From: Epiperipatus broadwayi
Lineage: Eukaryota; Onychophora; Udeonychophora; Euonychophora; Peripatidae
Direction of reading: 5' to 3'
DNA length: 64,000 nucleotides
NCBI GenBank assembly: GCA_028023455.1
Contig: JAQFVV010012400.1
Span: 11,479,748-11,543,747, forward strand
Both the position numbers and the translations under genes were made by a program. Shown here one piece after another: positions 34,176 through 47,082 of the stretch. The notes under the pieces were generated by a model. That model saw only the letters and a list, made by a program, of their open reading frames with translations, did no database searches and was not told where the DNA came from. Every line of letters begins with the position of its first letter. Within the stretch, counting starts at the first letter, position 1.

Positions 34176-36628
34176 TCGTTTGCCATTGTAAATCTTTTAC
34201 AAATGTAATATTAATAAATGTATTTAGTTTTTTTTTAAATCAAAATATTATTAATACTTCAATTTTAAAATACAATAATGCAGAATAAAACGTTTACAAA
34301 ACTTATAGAAAGTTTAATATTTAAGCCCCGATTAATAAACAAGGTTGGAACTCGCTACTTTTAGATAAAAAATGAACACACACATACTTTATTTACATTT
34401 TTTTAAGTCACCCTATTTCTTATTTGACATTTAAAACGGAATAATAAAAAAAAGGAAAATTGTAACATTATTTCATTACTTTTTAAATTGTTATCTTTCC
34501 TTATTATTTTAAACTCTTAATGAGGCGCTACGATTTATATGTGACATACGCTTAAATGTGAAATAAATAGTATTAAGGATTGACCAACAATGATCAGTTA
34601 TCATTGACGATTAAACACTATTACTTGGTAATACAACTCTACCGCTTATACAATTTACTCAGTCTCCCGAAAAAAAAAAAGTTTACTGGCTAATATTTAT
34701 CCTGTATATATTGTTTGGTGTTTTTTTTTTTTTTTAGTACCAATGTACATTAATTTATATTGTTTTATTTGAGATTTTTTTTTTTTTAAATGTTGACTAT
34801 TTAAATGATGCAGTACATAACAAGAGAATGAGTTATATTTAGTGTTTTTGAAATTAAATTAAAATTATACAAAGTATAGTTTAATATATATATTTACTTA
34901 AATATTTTTTTTTCGTTATTCAAAGAAGTGACGTTAATATGTAGCTTATATTCTCAAATACTTATCAATTTGATTATAATACTAAAGACAAAAAAGAGTG
35001 TAAAAACATTTTTTTTTTATTTATCAAAAACAAACTTTATTAAACCAAATAAATAAATACATAATATTGTATAAAAAAAACAATATGCGAATTAAAGTTC
35101 TATAAGTAGAAATTGGTCTTCAAATGTCAATAAGATCCCATGTGCTATTAAATAAATCTTGTGATGATAAATCTTGAGATAATATTGATTTAGAAAATAA
35201 TAAGATTTAATCTTTCAAAAATATTCGTTATTTAATTGCTCAAGGTTGATTAATAACAATGTTTTTAAAGAAATCAAGCATAAAAGTATGCATTTTTTTA
35301 TGGTCAAAATTTTTGTGACTGGTTTATTTGTGAACCTATAAAAAAAAAAATCATCGAGTGATTTATTGCTTCAATGTTCATAAAAAATTTGAACATCTGA
35401 AATAACAGAATTGATCACAATCCATAAACCTGTAGCTTCAGTCTGCCGTTCTACTACTGTATCAAACTATATAGAATTGTATGCCTATAGTTATACATTA
35501 TTTTAAAAAATAATTTTAAACTTATATATAAATATCTATTCTTGTATATTTAAAGTAAACTTTGGAAACAACTATTTAACAGAATTGTTAGCCCAACCGG
35601 GCATAAAATGAATGTTTAAAAATAATGGATTTATTTTACACTTTCTAAAATGACAACAAAATGTGAAGTCAACGTAAATAAAACTAAACAGTATAACAAC
35701 GGTAATGCTGTGTGTGTATATATTTATATGTTATAATTAGGTAGAAAAAAAAATGCAAAGATAAATAATACAAAGTACTAGTAAATTATATATAGAGAGA
35801 GAAATTTAAAAAATGACTTCATATTATAGGCGGCTATTTGTTTTATGTCCACACAGTAAAGATTTCTTTGTAATCATTTAGTTATAGACGTTTAAATTTA
35901 TATATGACTTACCTTTATCCCGATTGTACTAATCTAACTTTAGTTTAACTTTTATTGATATCTAAATTATGTTTAAATATTGAGATTTCTAAAAAAAAAA
36001 AAAAACCTATTTATTAAAAGCCTACCGTCAATGTTGTTTTTTTTTTTTTTAATTTTATAGTGAAAAATTATAGTAGGGCATGTTTCCATGCGTATACATA
36101 ATATTTAAATATTCATCATGAAATGTTAAAATAATGTTTAGTTGGTCACGAGGTCATATGACACTGCAACACCCAAGTGATAATAGGTTGAATGTAATGT
36201 TCCATACGACCCCCCCCCACACACACACACACAAATATATATATATTACTTTAATCGTCTGAAAATAAATACAGGAACTTTGAGTTCTTGAATCTGTTAG
36301 TCCGCGGTTGCTAAATCATTCAGAGTGGTGAATTTAGGTCTGCCCCATTGAGTAGCAAGCACCTTTGTGCAAGATAATTTTTAGCCCCCCCCCCCCCCCT
36401 CATTCTATTGTAAATTAAAATACTTTTTTTTTCCAGCACTTTCTCAAGAAAATCTTCAAAATATAGCTTTAGTCATTTAACATGACCGGTAAATACATGT
36501 TTTATTCATTTATTTCTATAAAATAAACCCTAAGAATGAAACACATGCTAAAATAATAATTTTTGAAACAATAATTAAATAATATTTTAAAACAAAAAAA
36601 ATTCATATCAGTGTATTGAATGTTTTCT
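34176..36628. other. non-coding DNA with a possible promoter-proximal part
   Basis: 34,320-34,700 contains scattered CpG and lies upstream of the candidate first exon on the minus strand. Poly-C/AC runs at 36,208 and poly-C at 36,385. Confidence 0.35.
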
Positions 36629-36805
36629 AGATAAATAACTGTAGAGATTTAAACCGAATTTTTTAGTCTATATTCATCCTCTAGTCCATTTCAAACAATG
36701 AACGCACATGTCAAATGTGGTCACATGTGAGAGTTGCTTGAGATGAAGCAGAAGACAAATATAGACTGAAAAATCCTAAGTTTAAATCTCTCTAATTATT
36801 TAAAT
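36629..36805. mobile_element. 177-bp TIR (MITE-like) element
   Basis: The left arm (GAGATTTAAACC, then TTTTTTAGTCTATATT) and the right arm (AATATAGACTGAAAAATCC, then TTTAAATCTCTC) pair over about 65-70 bp with a few mismatches. No coding capacity. Confidence 0.75.
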
Positions 36806-39800
36806 AAAGTTTTTGAAAAGAAAAAGGAGAAGGATTTTTAATTTGTTGATATTTTTGTAGAACATATATATATTAAAAGAAAAAGTGATTGTACATTTGC
36901 TAAGTTATAATATATGTTAAATATTTATTTAGTAAATTTGAAATTTGAAAATTTTTTCAAAAGTTTTCATATTATTTTTTTGGACAATTCTTCGAAAATG
37001 CTTGTACAGACAAAAAATATCTGCAAATAAGATAATTTTGCACTGCTACCCTCCATTACATTGCTCCCCTTCTCTTCTTGGGCCAGCTCTGATATTATAT
37101 AAGTAATTAAATAATATATTAACTTACTTACCAAATGGTATGTACATTCAGAATGTGATTCCTTGGAATGCTTCACTTTTGAGCCCAATATTTCTCACTT
37201 GTTGGTTAGTAATTCATTAAACAAACCTTAATCCTTGTTAGTTTGAAAACCCATTGAAAATCTCTCATGCATAAACTTATTCACATTTTTATTATCAAAA
37301 TTATATTCTTTCAATGATAAAATATGTATACTATTATTTAATTTTTTATATGATGTTGGCCACTATTAATAATTATAATTTATTATATATTATAATAGCA
37401 TGAACTCAGGAATAAACCTGGGATAATGGTGCTCATCATCATCAATGCCAGTTAACAAATAAATTATGAAATATAAAATAAAAATGAACATGAATGATGA
37501 TGCATGAGAGATCAGCAAGAACAAACACTAACTATAAGTTCACCAGCATTACAAAGAATAATACTCATTCATCATCATGAATGACCAAAAAAAATAAAAT
37601 CAACAGTCAACCTTGTGACTAAATTTTGGTCCACTATAGACCAGACTAATTATTTAGCCCTTGTGAGCTTGGGACAGATTATATAAACAATAATGTGGAT
37701 GCACAAAATTAAGTGCTAATCCATAACAATTAAAAAATATAATGCTAGAATACTAAAACATGCTAATCATCATCAATCCCCTGACCATTTAGTACCTTTA
37801 ATGTACTGGCCATTTATAAACTTAATTTCAATAATAATTAAATAAAAATTTAGTGCATGAACTTTAAATGACATCCTCTTCGCACAATACAGCATTACAG
37901 AAAAGTAATCAAATCATCAACAACTGGATAACCCAGCTCTGGAAACAAGAGCTCTATAACTATTACTGTGAACAAGAGATAATACTAACATATAATATTT
38001 TAAACCTAATTCACTGGAATAACTTAAACAAATATAAATTTATTAAGTCTGTTGAGTTATAAATTCAGCAATCTGATGTAATTAAATAATACAAAAAATA
38101 TGCTATTACATTATAATTTACATATATCTCAATAAGTTTACATAAAACACATACATATATATATATTAGCATGTTCTTAATTTTATATATATATATATTG
38201 TACTGCTAGTCAAGCACTACATGTTGTAATAATTTCTTATTAAAATAAAAATCCTCATAGATAATGCAAAAGTTTTTAAAATCAATTAATGAATAATAAA
38301 ATTACTGCAGATTTTATCAAGAAATGATTAAAGTAAAAATCTCCTTCAGAAAGAATTAATTATAAAAGTTTAAGAAAGAGAAATATAATTTGGAAAGTTT
38401 TATTTATTAATATAATTTGGAAAAGTTAGAGTTGCATTGAAAGAAAATGCAGTTAGCCCCCCCCCCCCCTGGAGTAATTTAACTGAGAAAAATTAAAACT
38501 TTTTAAAAAAATCTAAAAAACTAAAAATCTCTCTTTTCATTTATTTTAAGAATAAGGGAAGCTTAAATACAGATTGGTTTTAAATATAAAGAAAATATAT
38601 GTGTGTGCAAATAAAATACAAAAGTTAAATATTAAAATAAATGAAAGATTATAATTGAATTTAAAAATTCCCTTAAAGATTGCATATTCTGATAAGCTGC
38701 ATAGGAATGGGATTAGCAATGGTGACTAATTAATAAATTAAAATCCATAAACAACAGAACTAATTAAAATACATCTTATCCAAAATTTAATCAACATAAG
38801 CAGTGGACAGATTTTGAACAAAGAAAGTAATTAGCGGATTTAAAATTAATTAAAAGATAACAACAAGATGGCATCACATAAATAGGACTGCAAATTTCAT
38901 CATTCTCGTACTAGATTCAATCACCTATTAGACTTATCTTTCAATGAATACCATGCCATGCTAAGCAGAAGTCAGAGCATGCGACCATGCTCCAGCCTTC
39001 ATCTGCAAGAACATCAGCAGTCTGTCCAAAGAAGCCATGTCCATATAATAATTTGAAGCCACCAAGAATGTCTAACTGCCTGAAATAGAAGCAGCCCAGA
39101 ATTTCAATCATCAGGACTATATCAGAAGCCTAAAATCCACCGGTTAGGTAAACCATACATGCAGAAGCAAAGAGCAAGCAGCCACAACATTTAAAATCCT
39201 ATAGGTAATAACATTTTCTTATTCTCATTCCTGATTTTTATATTAATCTATAAGTAGCCATTGCAATCTTTAAGTATTTCCAGAGTCAACTAAAAATGAA
39301 CTCTATATCCAACATAGAATGAACTATTTATGTGCAGGTTTAGTGTAATGAACAGATAATGATAGAACTTTCTTAAACATACAAATAGCTTATGGTAAAA
39401 TATATGTGCATGTTTTAATGCTTTGTATTTATTTTAATGCTTTATGTTTATTTGCAATACATGTGCCTAATATATTATGTATTATTATTCTATTCAGAGA
39501 AGGAATGATGAATGAATTTATAAATTGGTTTAAAGTATTATAAAATAAATTATTCTTGGAAATTTAGCATTTGTCAGGCAATTCTTTAATTATACCACTA
39601 AGAACAATTTAGCAAAGAAGTTAGACACATAGTTTATTTCATTTGTTTCCATTGAGCTAGTTGGGATTTCTTAGGTGCTGAACTAGTTTGCCATCATTCA
39701 GGGCATGTTAACTACTTCTTGTAGTTATCTGGCACCTGAAGTTTACTTCAAAACAAATAAGTGCTTTGAATGACAGGGGTTGAATTCAGCAGTCGAAAAG

Positions 39801-40849
39801 ATCTGTGGCCTGGAAAGATGGTTGTGGTTATATATCATATAGCTTCTGCCCGTCCATAGTTACCCTCTCGGTATTATGCTTCTCTACCTAAGGGACTGTT
39901 GTGATACAATATTGCAGCTGGAGTAGATCAAATTTATAATAAATAATTGTTTCATGTTTATATATAAAAGAAGTCAATAATGTTTTTCACAATTTTGTTT
40001 TTATTAAAGAGTAAAAAATTTTATTCTATATATTTTTTTTTTATATTCGACCTATCTCCCACCCGGTTCAATATATATAAGCACTCAGTTGTACTTGATA
40101 ATAATTTAAAATTAACATATTAGAATTGTCATTAACTAATAAAATAAAAATCATTTCATTTTAATACGTAAATAATGACTGATTTAACATATTTGTGGAT
40201 GTACATGACATACATTCACATGTCTGCGCACACTGGCATTTGTATCCTAGGTCCTAGGATATTTCATTTGTTGAAAAATAATAAATTTATTAAACCATAT
40301 TATATTTTCACAAGATATAATTAATTCAATGTCAAAAACATATATACATAAACCAATGCACATTTATGTGTGTATTACTATTGTCTTCTTACAAATCAAA
40401 GTTATTCATTAATTCATTATTTCTAATGGTAAGTAAAAGTTCTTTTTTAAAATAGTCCTTCACAGAAGTTTTTCTTTTTTTCCAGATTACTATTAATTGT
40501 AACTATCTTTAAGAATAATGTTAGCAAGTTCTTTTTTCCAATAGATTTTTGGAGTTTTTCTTTTTTTTAATTTCAAAAGGAAAATACGAACTAGAATCAA
40601 TTCTCTGCTTTTAGATGTATAATTCAAGAAAAACTTATTTACTTTTAAAATTTGCTAATTAGAGGTTTTAACTGTAAAGTATCTGAAATAATTGTCATTT
40701 TCGATAAATATTCTACTTACCAAATATACACATTTTATATAATATTAAAAACCAGTCAACAGTTAGACAATCTTAATATCAATAACAATCAAGAATTTCA
40801 AACTGTTGACAAGGTAACTTTCTTTTAACATTATATGGTGGAAAAGGAA

Positions 40850-40855
<6 letters not shown>
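36806..40855. other. unassigned sequence
   Basis: 37,420-37,830 and 38,870-39,210 are less A+T-rich and look repeat-derived, but no family is recognised. A 12-base poly-C run lies at about 38,457. Short frames lack features. Confidence 0.4.
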
Positions 40856-40900
<45 letters not shown>

Positions 40901-40931
40901 GGGGGGGGGGGGGGGGGAGGGGGGGGGGGGG

Positions 40932-41003
<72 letters not shown>

Positions 41004-41018
41004 GGGGGGGGGGGGGGG
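40856..41018 (+). repeat. long poly-G tract
   Basis: 163 bases are G except for A at 40,900, 40,918 and 40,934 and TTA at 41,001-41,003; one run is 66 uninterrupted G. The glycine-only and proline-only frames through it are artefacts of the homopolymer. Such DNA would be strongly quadruplex-forming, but its true length is unreliable in short-read assemblies. Confidence 0.95.
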
Positions 41019-41055
41019 AAAAATACAACCCTTTTATTACTTCAGTTGTAACAAT

Positions 41056-41150
41056 TTCCTGATGAGCATGTTGCAGGAAGGAACTATCAATTGGCATTAC
41101 CCAATGCAGATGTTAACCCCCCCTACAACAATATTTCCTGCTCATCAGAG
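41056..41150. repeat. imperfect hairpin repeat
   Basis: TTCCTGATGAGCA at 41,056 pairs with TGCTCATCAG at 41,139-41,148 around about 70 bases. GCTCATCAGG also occurs near 49,230, so this may be part of a dispersed repeat. The following 150 bases are richer in G+C and have no recognised identity. Confidence 0.5.
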
Positions 41151-41936
41151 GATGTAGCACCATAGAGGCTGGAAGCATCTAGACATTTATATGTTTGGTT
41201 TTCCAAATGGCGCCACTAGAGTTCCATCTCACTACAACCTGACTTACCTAGGTCTAGTTATGCCAGACGTAGCTCAGGAGGCATGAGATTCTCATGAACA
41301 AGTGCAATGAATGATGAGTGATGCAACAAAAACAAAATAGAATTGAACAACTGGATAACTAAGGTTAATTTTAAGTAGCAATAAATTTATTTAACAAATT
41401 AATTTGCAAGTTCTTCTAATAAAGTTCCTTCATATTCATGTGAAGATTCATTGTTTTATTCATTTCTGGTCCATTGGGTTTCTTTGGTATACTTCAGTAT
41501 GACTTAAAGAATGTAACTTGTTGAGAGTATAATAAAGTCCTTTCATAGTTCTTTTAACAACTTACATCTTTAGTTATATAATTAATTCACAGAGAGGAAT
41601 GTGTCATATTGAGATAACAGAGAGAGAGTAATGAAGACAACTGATAGCATCTGATGCAGAGTTCCACTTAATTTAACAAATATTTTATTTGCAGTCCACT
41701 GTGTATCTTAGTATACAGTCAATAATAGTACAATAGGAATTAGAGAATGCAAGTTCTTTAACAATTTACATTTTGTGTCTAATTCAGAGTTCCAGTTAAC
41801 CTTAAGTTATTTTATTTGCAGTCCATTAGTATTTCATTAAATTTATTAAATCCAGTAATGTGGTTTAAATTACTCCCACAAAATCAACATTCAGGTAAGT
41901 ATTAAGCATTTGCAATTTTATTCAATATGCAGGTAA

Positions 41937-42640
41937 GCATTTATAATTTAGTCAAATATAGAGGTATATTCATACACATAAACATTATTATATTATCCAG
42001 ATGGAAGTAATATGGAGTTGAAGCATTTATAATTTGGTCAAATATAGAGGTATATTCATATACATAAATTTTATTATATTATCCAGATAGAAGTAATATG
42101 CAGTTGAAGCATTTATAATTTAGTCAAATATAGAGGTATATTCATACACATAAACTTTATTATATTATCCAGATAGAAGTAATATGCAGTTGAAGCATTT
42201 ATAATTTAGTCAAATATAGAGGTATATTCATACACATAAACTTTATTATATTATCCAGATAGAAGTAATATGCAGTTGAAGCATTTATAATTTAGTCAAA
42301 TATAGAGGTATATTCATACACATAAACTTTATTATATTATCCAGATAGAAGTAATATGCAGTTGAAGCATTTATAATTTAGTCAAATATAGAGGTATATT
42401 CATACACATAAACTTTATTATATTATCCAGATAGAAGTAATATGCAGTTGAAGCATTTATAATTTAGTCAAATATAGAGGTATATTCATACACATAAACT
42501 TTATTATATTATCCAGATAGAAGTAATATGCAGTTGAAGCATTTATAATTTAGTCAAATATAGAGGTATATTCATACACATAAACTTTATTATATTATCC
42601 AGATAGAAGTAATATGCAGTTGAAGCATGTATAATTTATA
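41937..42640 (+). repeat. 86-bp tandem repeat (minisatellite), about 8 copies
   Basis: GCATTTATAATTTAGTCAAA recurs at 41,937, 42,023, 42,109, 42,195, 42,281, 42,367, 42,453, 42,539 and (altered) 42,625, a constant 86-base step. The middle copies are nearly identical while the first two and the last have drifted, as expected from unequal exchange. It is not coding. Confidence 0.95.
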
Positions 42641-44517
42641 CAGCATTTAATTATTCTAACATAAATATTTACTTGGTCTGCTGCAAACGTATATTTTTAT
42701 ACATAAATTCATTAGCAGTTTCATTTATACTTTGAAATATAGAATACAATTAACGTTTTCGTATTTCTCCATTAATTTTTTTCTTTTATTAAATTTTTTA
42801 TCATAGCATTAATAATTGAATTGCTACTATTTTTTAATTCTTACCTTATTACTTGTTGTTCTCTTTCAATACCCATGGGGCTTAATGAATGGCACAGTAG
42901 ACAGGCTGGAGCTTACTTCAGGATTGTGGATGAAGAGAAAAATGCAGGTCAACTGCCCATGTTATATTGTTTTTTCATGGTTAAGTTTTGATTTTTCTAG
43001 CTTGCTTTACTTAGTAAAACTGATAAAAATAAACACTCTCTGATAATCCGAATTTTCCAAATATTTTGTACTTTCTCTGCTTGTTTTATTCAATATGACT
43101 TCTCAAAAAAAAAAAAACTAGTTAACCAATGATAATAATAAAAATTATTCTCTCTGTCTGAAATCCAAATTTTTCGAGCTATTTATACTTTCTGCTTATC
43201 AGAATGGATTCTCTTTATATGACGCCTGCCTTAATTGGTGTTGGTAGTATGTTTTCGTCCATGTTCATGCCATTTCCCCCAGCTCATTGGCTATTCTTTT
43301 TGGCAGTAGAAGACCATTTTTAATTATCTGGCTATGTGTTTTCAGATTCCAATTAATTTTACATTTCTTTGCCTAAAGGCATTGGCTTAACACCTAAGTT
43401 ATTTTGCCTTACAAATTATTTTTCTGCAATACAAAATAAACTTATCTTTTTTTAATGTTTAAATATATTTTTTTCTTTTTTACTTTATTGATTTCCTTTT
43501 TTTTTTTTGATTGATGAATTTTAATAAAGAAAGATTTATACTTTCTTTTAATTGCAGATTTAACGTATTTGTTGTGTCTTTTTTTATTTTTAATTTGACC
43601 AAATTAACTTTCTTTTTTCATTGCTGTCAATTTTCATGATTCCTTTGTTTCATTAAATTTTTAGTTTTCCTCAACCATTATTAAGTTTTTTTTTCTAACA
43701 ACAAATCATGCCAGTATTTTTAAATGAGGGGGGGGGATCTTTTGAATATATATACATGGGGAACAGTATATTTGTTTCAATATATATATACACACACATG
43801 CACATCTAGCACCAAATATAAATTTATGCTTTTTGCATTTAGATTAATCAGCGTACATATAAAATCATATCATGGTAATATTTTCAGCCACCTGATTAGC
43901 ACTGGATTCTCTTGGTGAGCTAGTCTATTATAATTATGTCCATAGTAGAGTAGTATAATGTCCCATTACCATTTTTGGAAAAGGTATACATCAGATAACT
44001 GTTGCAATTCATCAGGCTTTATAATTGGTCATGCTGTCTAATATTCAATATATATATATGGGGTATGAACCACATAAAATCTGGAACTTACTTCCATGTG
44101 AATTCAAATTCTACCATTATTGTACTAGCAGCAGAAGTTCTGGATACACCATCTTCAGTTATATCTTCATAATAATGCTAATCTTCTTTATCTTGATTGA
44201 AAAAAGTTAATGAATCTTCTTAGTTCATCTCAATTTTTTATAAACAACTTTGTAGGATTTTATCAAAGTATTTAATTAAAAAAATTTTAATGTATATTTT
44301 TTAAAAAAAATATTGAAAAAAATTGTTTGTATTCGCTTTTACTTTTTATACTTCAACTTATATATATATTTATGCACACCCACTACTATGTTGTTGTATG
44401 CCATATGGCACATAATCATCTCAATATATAATCTGATATGTTAATTTTCATACTTACATTATTTATTTAGAACTAGCCATGGTAGGTCAATTTTTAAAAA
44501 ACACAACAGATAAAACT
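42641..44517. other. unassigned sequence
   Basis: A 75-codon frame at 42,816 with a hydrophobic start has no recognisable domain. TA runs and a short poly-G at 43,728. Confidence 0.45.
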
Positions 44518-44640
44518 CTTACACCTTCTTCATAAAATGTTCTTTGTTTAAATATCCTTTCATTATTTTTTAATGCATTCACACCTTCTTGTTAAAATGT
44601 TTTGTTTTTAAAATTCTGTCTTTATTTTTAATTAATAGAA
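44518..44640 (+). repeat. diverged tandem duplication of about 60 bp
   Basis: ACACCTTCTT(C/G)(A/T)TAAAATGTT begins at about 44,520 and 44,580, each followed by a T-rich run. Confidence 0.6.
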
Positions 44641-45104
44641 AGTTTAGTTTTCTATTTAAAAAAAATTTTTTTTCACTTAATTTTGTTCAATAAAATATAT
44701 TTTTTTGTCTTGTATAATTTTATTTTTTAACATTTATTAATAACTAAGTCATATATATTATACACTTTATTATGTAGTTTGACAATTAGATATTTAGTTA
44801 GGAAAAAAATAATTTTCTTACTTAAATTGATTATTCATTATATTTTTAGAAGCCATTAACCCCCCTTGCATTTTATTTTGTTTATTCATACGTGATACTT
44901 GTTGAATTAAATATTTTGTTTTTCTTAAATTTGCATCATAGTGTGACAAGTTTTTAGCTAGAGAACAAATGAAAAGTTAAAAAACTAATACTGCATTTAA
45001 AAAAAGATAATATTGTTATTAAAAATAGGAAAAGCTATTTAGTAAAACATGTAAAAAGATAATACAGGACAATACTAATAAAAAGAAGAAAGATAACACT
45101 ATTA

Positions 45105-45190
45105 CAAAAGTTGTTGGCACAACACAGCATCAAACCCAGACCCAACATTTTGGAGCAGACACTCTACCAGTACTCCTAAGTGAACAACAC
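45105..45190 (-). mobile_element. tRNA-derived SINE fragment
   Basis: On the minus strand AGTACTGGTAGAGTGTCTGC looks like a tRNA D-arm with box A, and GGGTCTGGGTTTGATGC holds a box B-like element. The order and spacing fit a SINE head. Confidence 0.6.
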
Positions 45191-45339
45191 ATTTAGATTT
45201 TGTAAAACATTATTGATAAAGACAATTTCATTATATGCAGAATTATTATAATTATGAGGCAATGTTTTTAAAATAAGTTTTATTTTTAAATAAATTATTA
45301 AAAATAATGTTATTTTTTATATAAATTAGGATATTTAAA

Positions 45340-45755
45340 TAAAAATGATTGGGAAATCTAAACATTTTTATTTAGATTAATTATAGTGAGGAAAGGGCAT
45401 CGGCCAATTCAGTTTTGTGCAATGGTAGAATATATATGAAATATATTTTGAGGCTAGAGCAACTGCTACAGTAATTTTAAGTAAAGAAATATTCCTCTTA
45501 TGTTTAAAGAATAAATATTTATAATCAGAATGTGTTTCTAGGAATAAAGTGATTTGGAAATCTAAACATTTACATATAAGTTTTATTAATTACCACAATA
45601 AACCCCAGTAATTGTCACAAATAAGTTTAAGTAAAGAAGTATTTTTTTTTTTATATTTAAATAAAAAATATTTACACTCAGACTGTATTTCTAACAATGA
45701 AATAATTTGAAAATGTAAACAATTTTATTTACATATAAATTTTATTAATTATTTT
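45340..45755 (+). repeat. diverged tandem repeat of about 145 bp
   Basis: AAGTAAAGAA(A/G)TATT, ATATTTA(T/C)A(A/C)TCAGA, GGAAATCTAAACATTT and ACATATAA(G/A)TTTTATTAATTA recur in the same order across about two and a half copies. Confidence 0.6.
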
Positions 45756-45769
45756 GGTGTCTCGGCACC

Positions 45770-45870
45770 CCACTAGTGAAGCACCTTTGTGCCTGCACAA
45801 TCTGCACACCCGCATGCAGCAGCCCTTGGTGAATTGAAATGGCTATAACATGAATGATGATGATCAAGTA
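45770..45870 (+). mobile_element. SINE with RTE-like (ATG)n tail
   Basis: A G+C-richer block (CACCTTTGTGCCTGCACAAT, then ACACCCGCATGCAGCAGCCC) ends in ATGGCTATAACATGAATGAT and a short GATGAT tail. The tail type matches the RTE copies, so RTE mobilisation is inferred. CACCTTTGTGC also occurs at 36,360. Confidence 0.5.
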
Positions 45871-45994
45871 TATCATTTGTTTAATCTTATTAAGTATTGT
45901 TTTAGTTGTTAGATCTGCTTTGGAAAAATTTGCACTTATGATTCATATGTGATATTTAAATACAAGTATACTTTCTTTGCCTGAAGCTTAGATA

Positions 45995-46360
45995 TATTAT
46001 AGGGGAATTGAACACAGACTTTCAAGCTCCCTTTAACCATCCACTTTATCTCATATAACTGATACATGTGACCACACACATGCATAAAAGACAAATGATC
46101 TCCAATATATAGATTTTGTGCTGAACCAGTATTCATCAGTTGGTCAAGACCACATCTCCCATACATATATACAAACAGTACTCATCTTTACACTTTTGTA
46201 GACAGACTTCTCTTTACTCCACTCTTCAACTTTTCAGACATCCATACCATTGAAAATCTGATGATGGAGCACTCAAACCCCTTGTTGATGCCAATATTAT
46301 TGTCCAGCCCATGTTGACCTTAAGTCTCTCTGATCCCTTATGTATAGGGTCTCATCCATT
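45995..46360. mobile_element. fold-back family element, first copy
   Basis: Starting TTGAACACAGACTTTCAAGC, this about 365-bp block is repeated in the same order at 46,450-46,740. It contains ATCCATACCATTGAAAATCTG and GCCCATGTTGACCTTAAG, also related to the 33.4-33.9 kb TIR element. It has no ORF of note. Confidence 0.75.
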
Positions 46361-46445
46361 CAAATACATGAGGATGGGTGGGATACAGGCTGAATCTGTA
46401 ATATTTAAATATGTGTACTTTATACACATGGGGTCTGGATATAAT

Positions 46446-47082
46446 GTAGGAAATTGAACACAGACTTTCAAGCTCCTTTCAGCCATCCACTCTATCTCAT
46501 ATAACTAATACACATGACCTCACCCTTGCGAAAAAGATAAATGATCTTCAATATATGTATTTTGTGCTGCATTCATCAGTTGACCATCATCTCCCACACA
46601 TATATACAAAGTGTGTGCTCGGTTTATATTAAGATAGCATATCTTCATACTTTAATAGACAGGTTTCAATCTACTCCATCCTCCAACTTTTCAGTAATCC
46701 ATGCCATTGAAGATCTGTTGATGGAACAGCCATAGGTTTCAATATATTCCACCCTTCAATTTTTCAGCCACCCAATCTGATGATGGAACGCCCAAATCCT
46801 ATGGGCGTTCCAAAATCAGATTATCAATGGTATGGATGGCTGAAAAGTTGGAGGATGGAGTAGATTGAAGCTTGTCTATTAGAGTGTGAAGATTTGCTAA
46901 GTTAATATAAACCGAGCACTGTTTATATATTGTATATATGTGTGGGAGATGATGGTTTGGACCGACTGATGAGTGCAGAACGAAATACGTATATTGGAGA
47001 TCATTTATCTTTTTCGTATCTGTATGGTCACGTGTATTAGTTATATGAGATAAAGTGGATAGTCTGTGTTCAATTTCTTATA
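46446..47082. mobile_element. large palindromic fold-back element
   Basis: The left half (46,446-46,784) and right half (46,812-47,082) are imperfect reverse complements: TTGAACACAGACT against AGTCTGTGTTCAA, ATCTCCCACACATATATAC against its complement near 46,935, and CTACTCCATCCTCCAACTTTTC against its complement. The centre at 46,785-46,811 is a 10-bp perfect stem (GGAACGCCCA/TGGGCGTTCC) around a 7-base loop. The left arm has an extra duplicated block at about 46,735-46,770. Confidence 0.85.

Noticed and set aside
41056-41085. Hammerhead ribozyme core (CTGATGAG...GAA)
   Set aside because: The stems and remaining conserved core bases cannot be laid out; the motif fits a simple hairpin repeat better.
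40831-41097. Poly-proline (minus) and poly-glycine (plus) reading frames
   Set aside because: Both are translations of a G homopolymer and have no other protein features.
41937-42640. CRISPR-like array
   Set aside because: Units are contiguous 86-bp tandem copies without variable spacers, in an animal genome.
42816-43043. Small membrane protein of 75 residues
   Set aside because: The hydrophobic start is T-rich sequence; no conserved features, splice context or neighbours support it.
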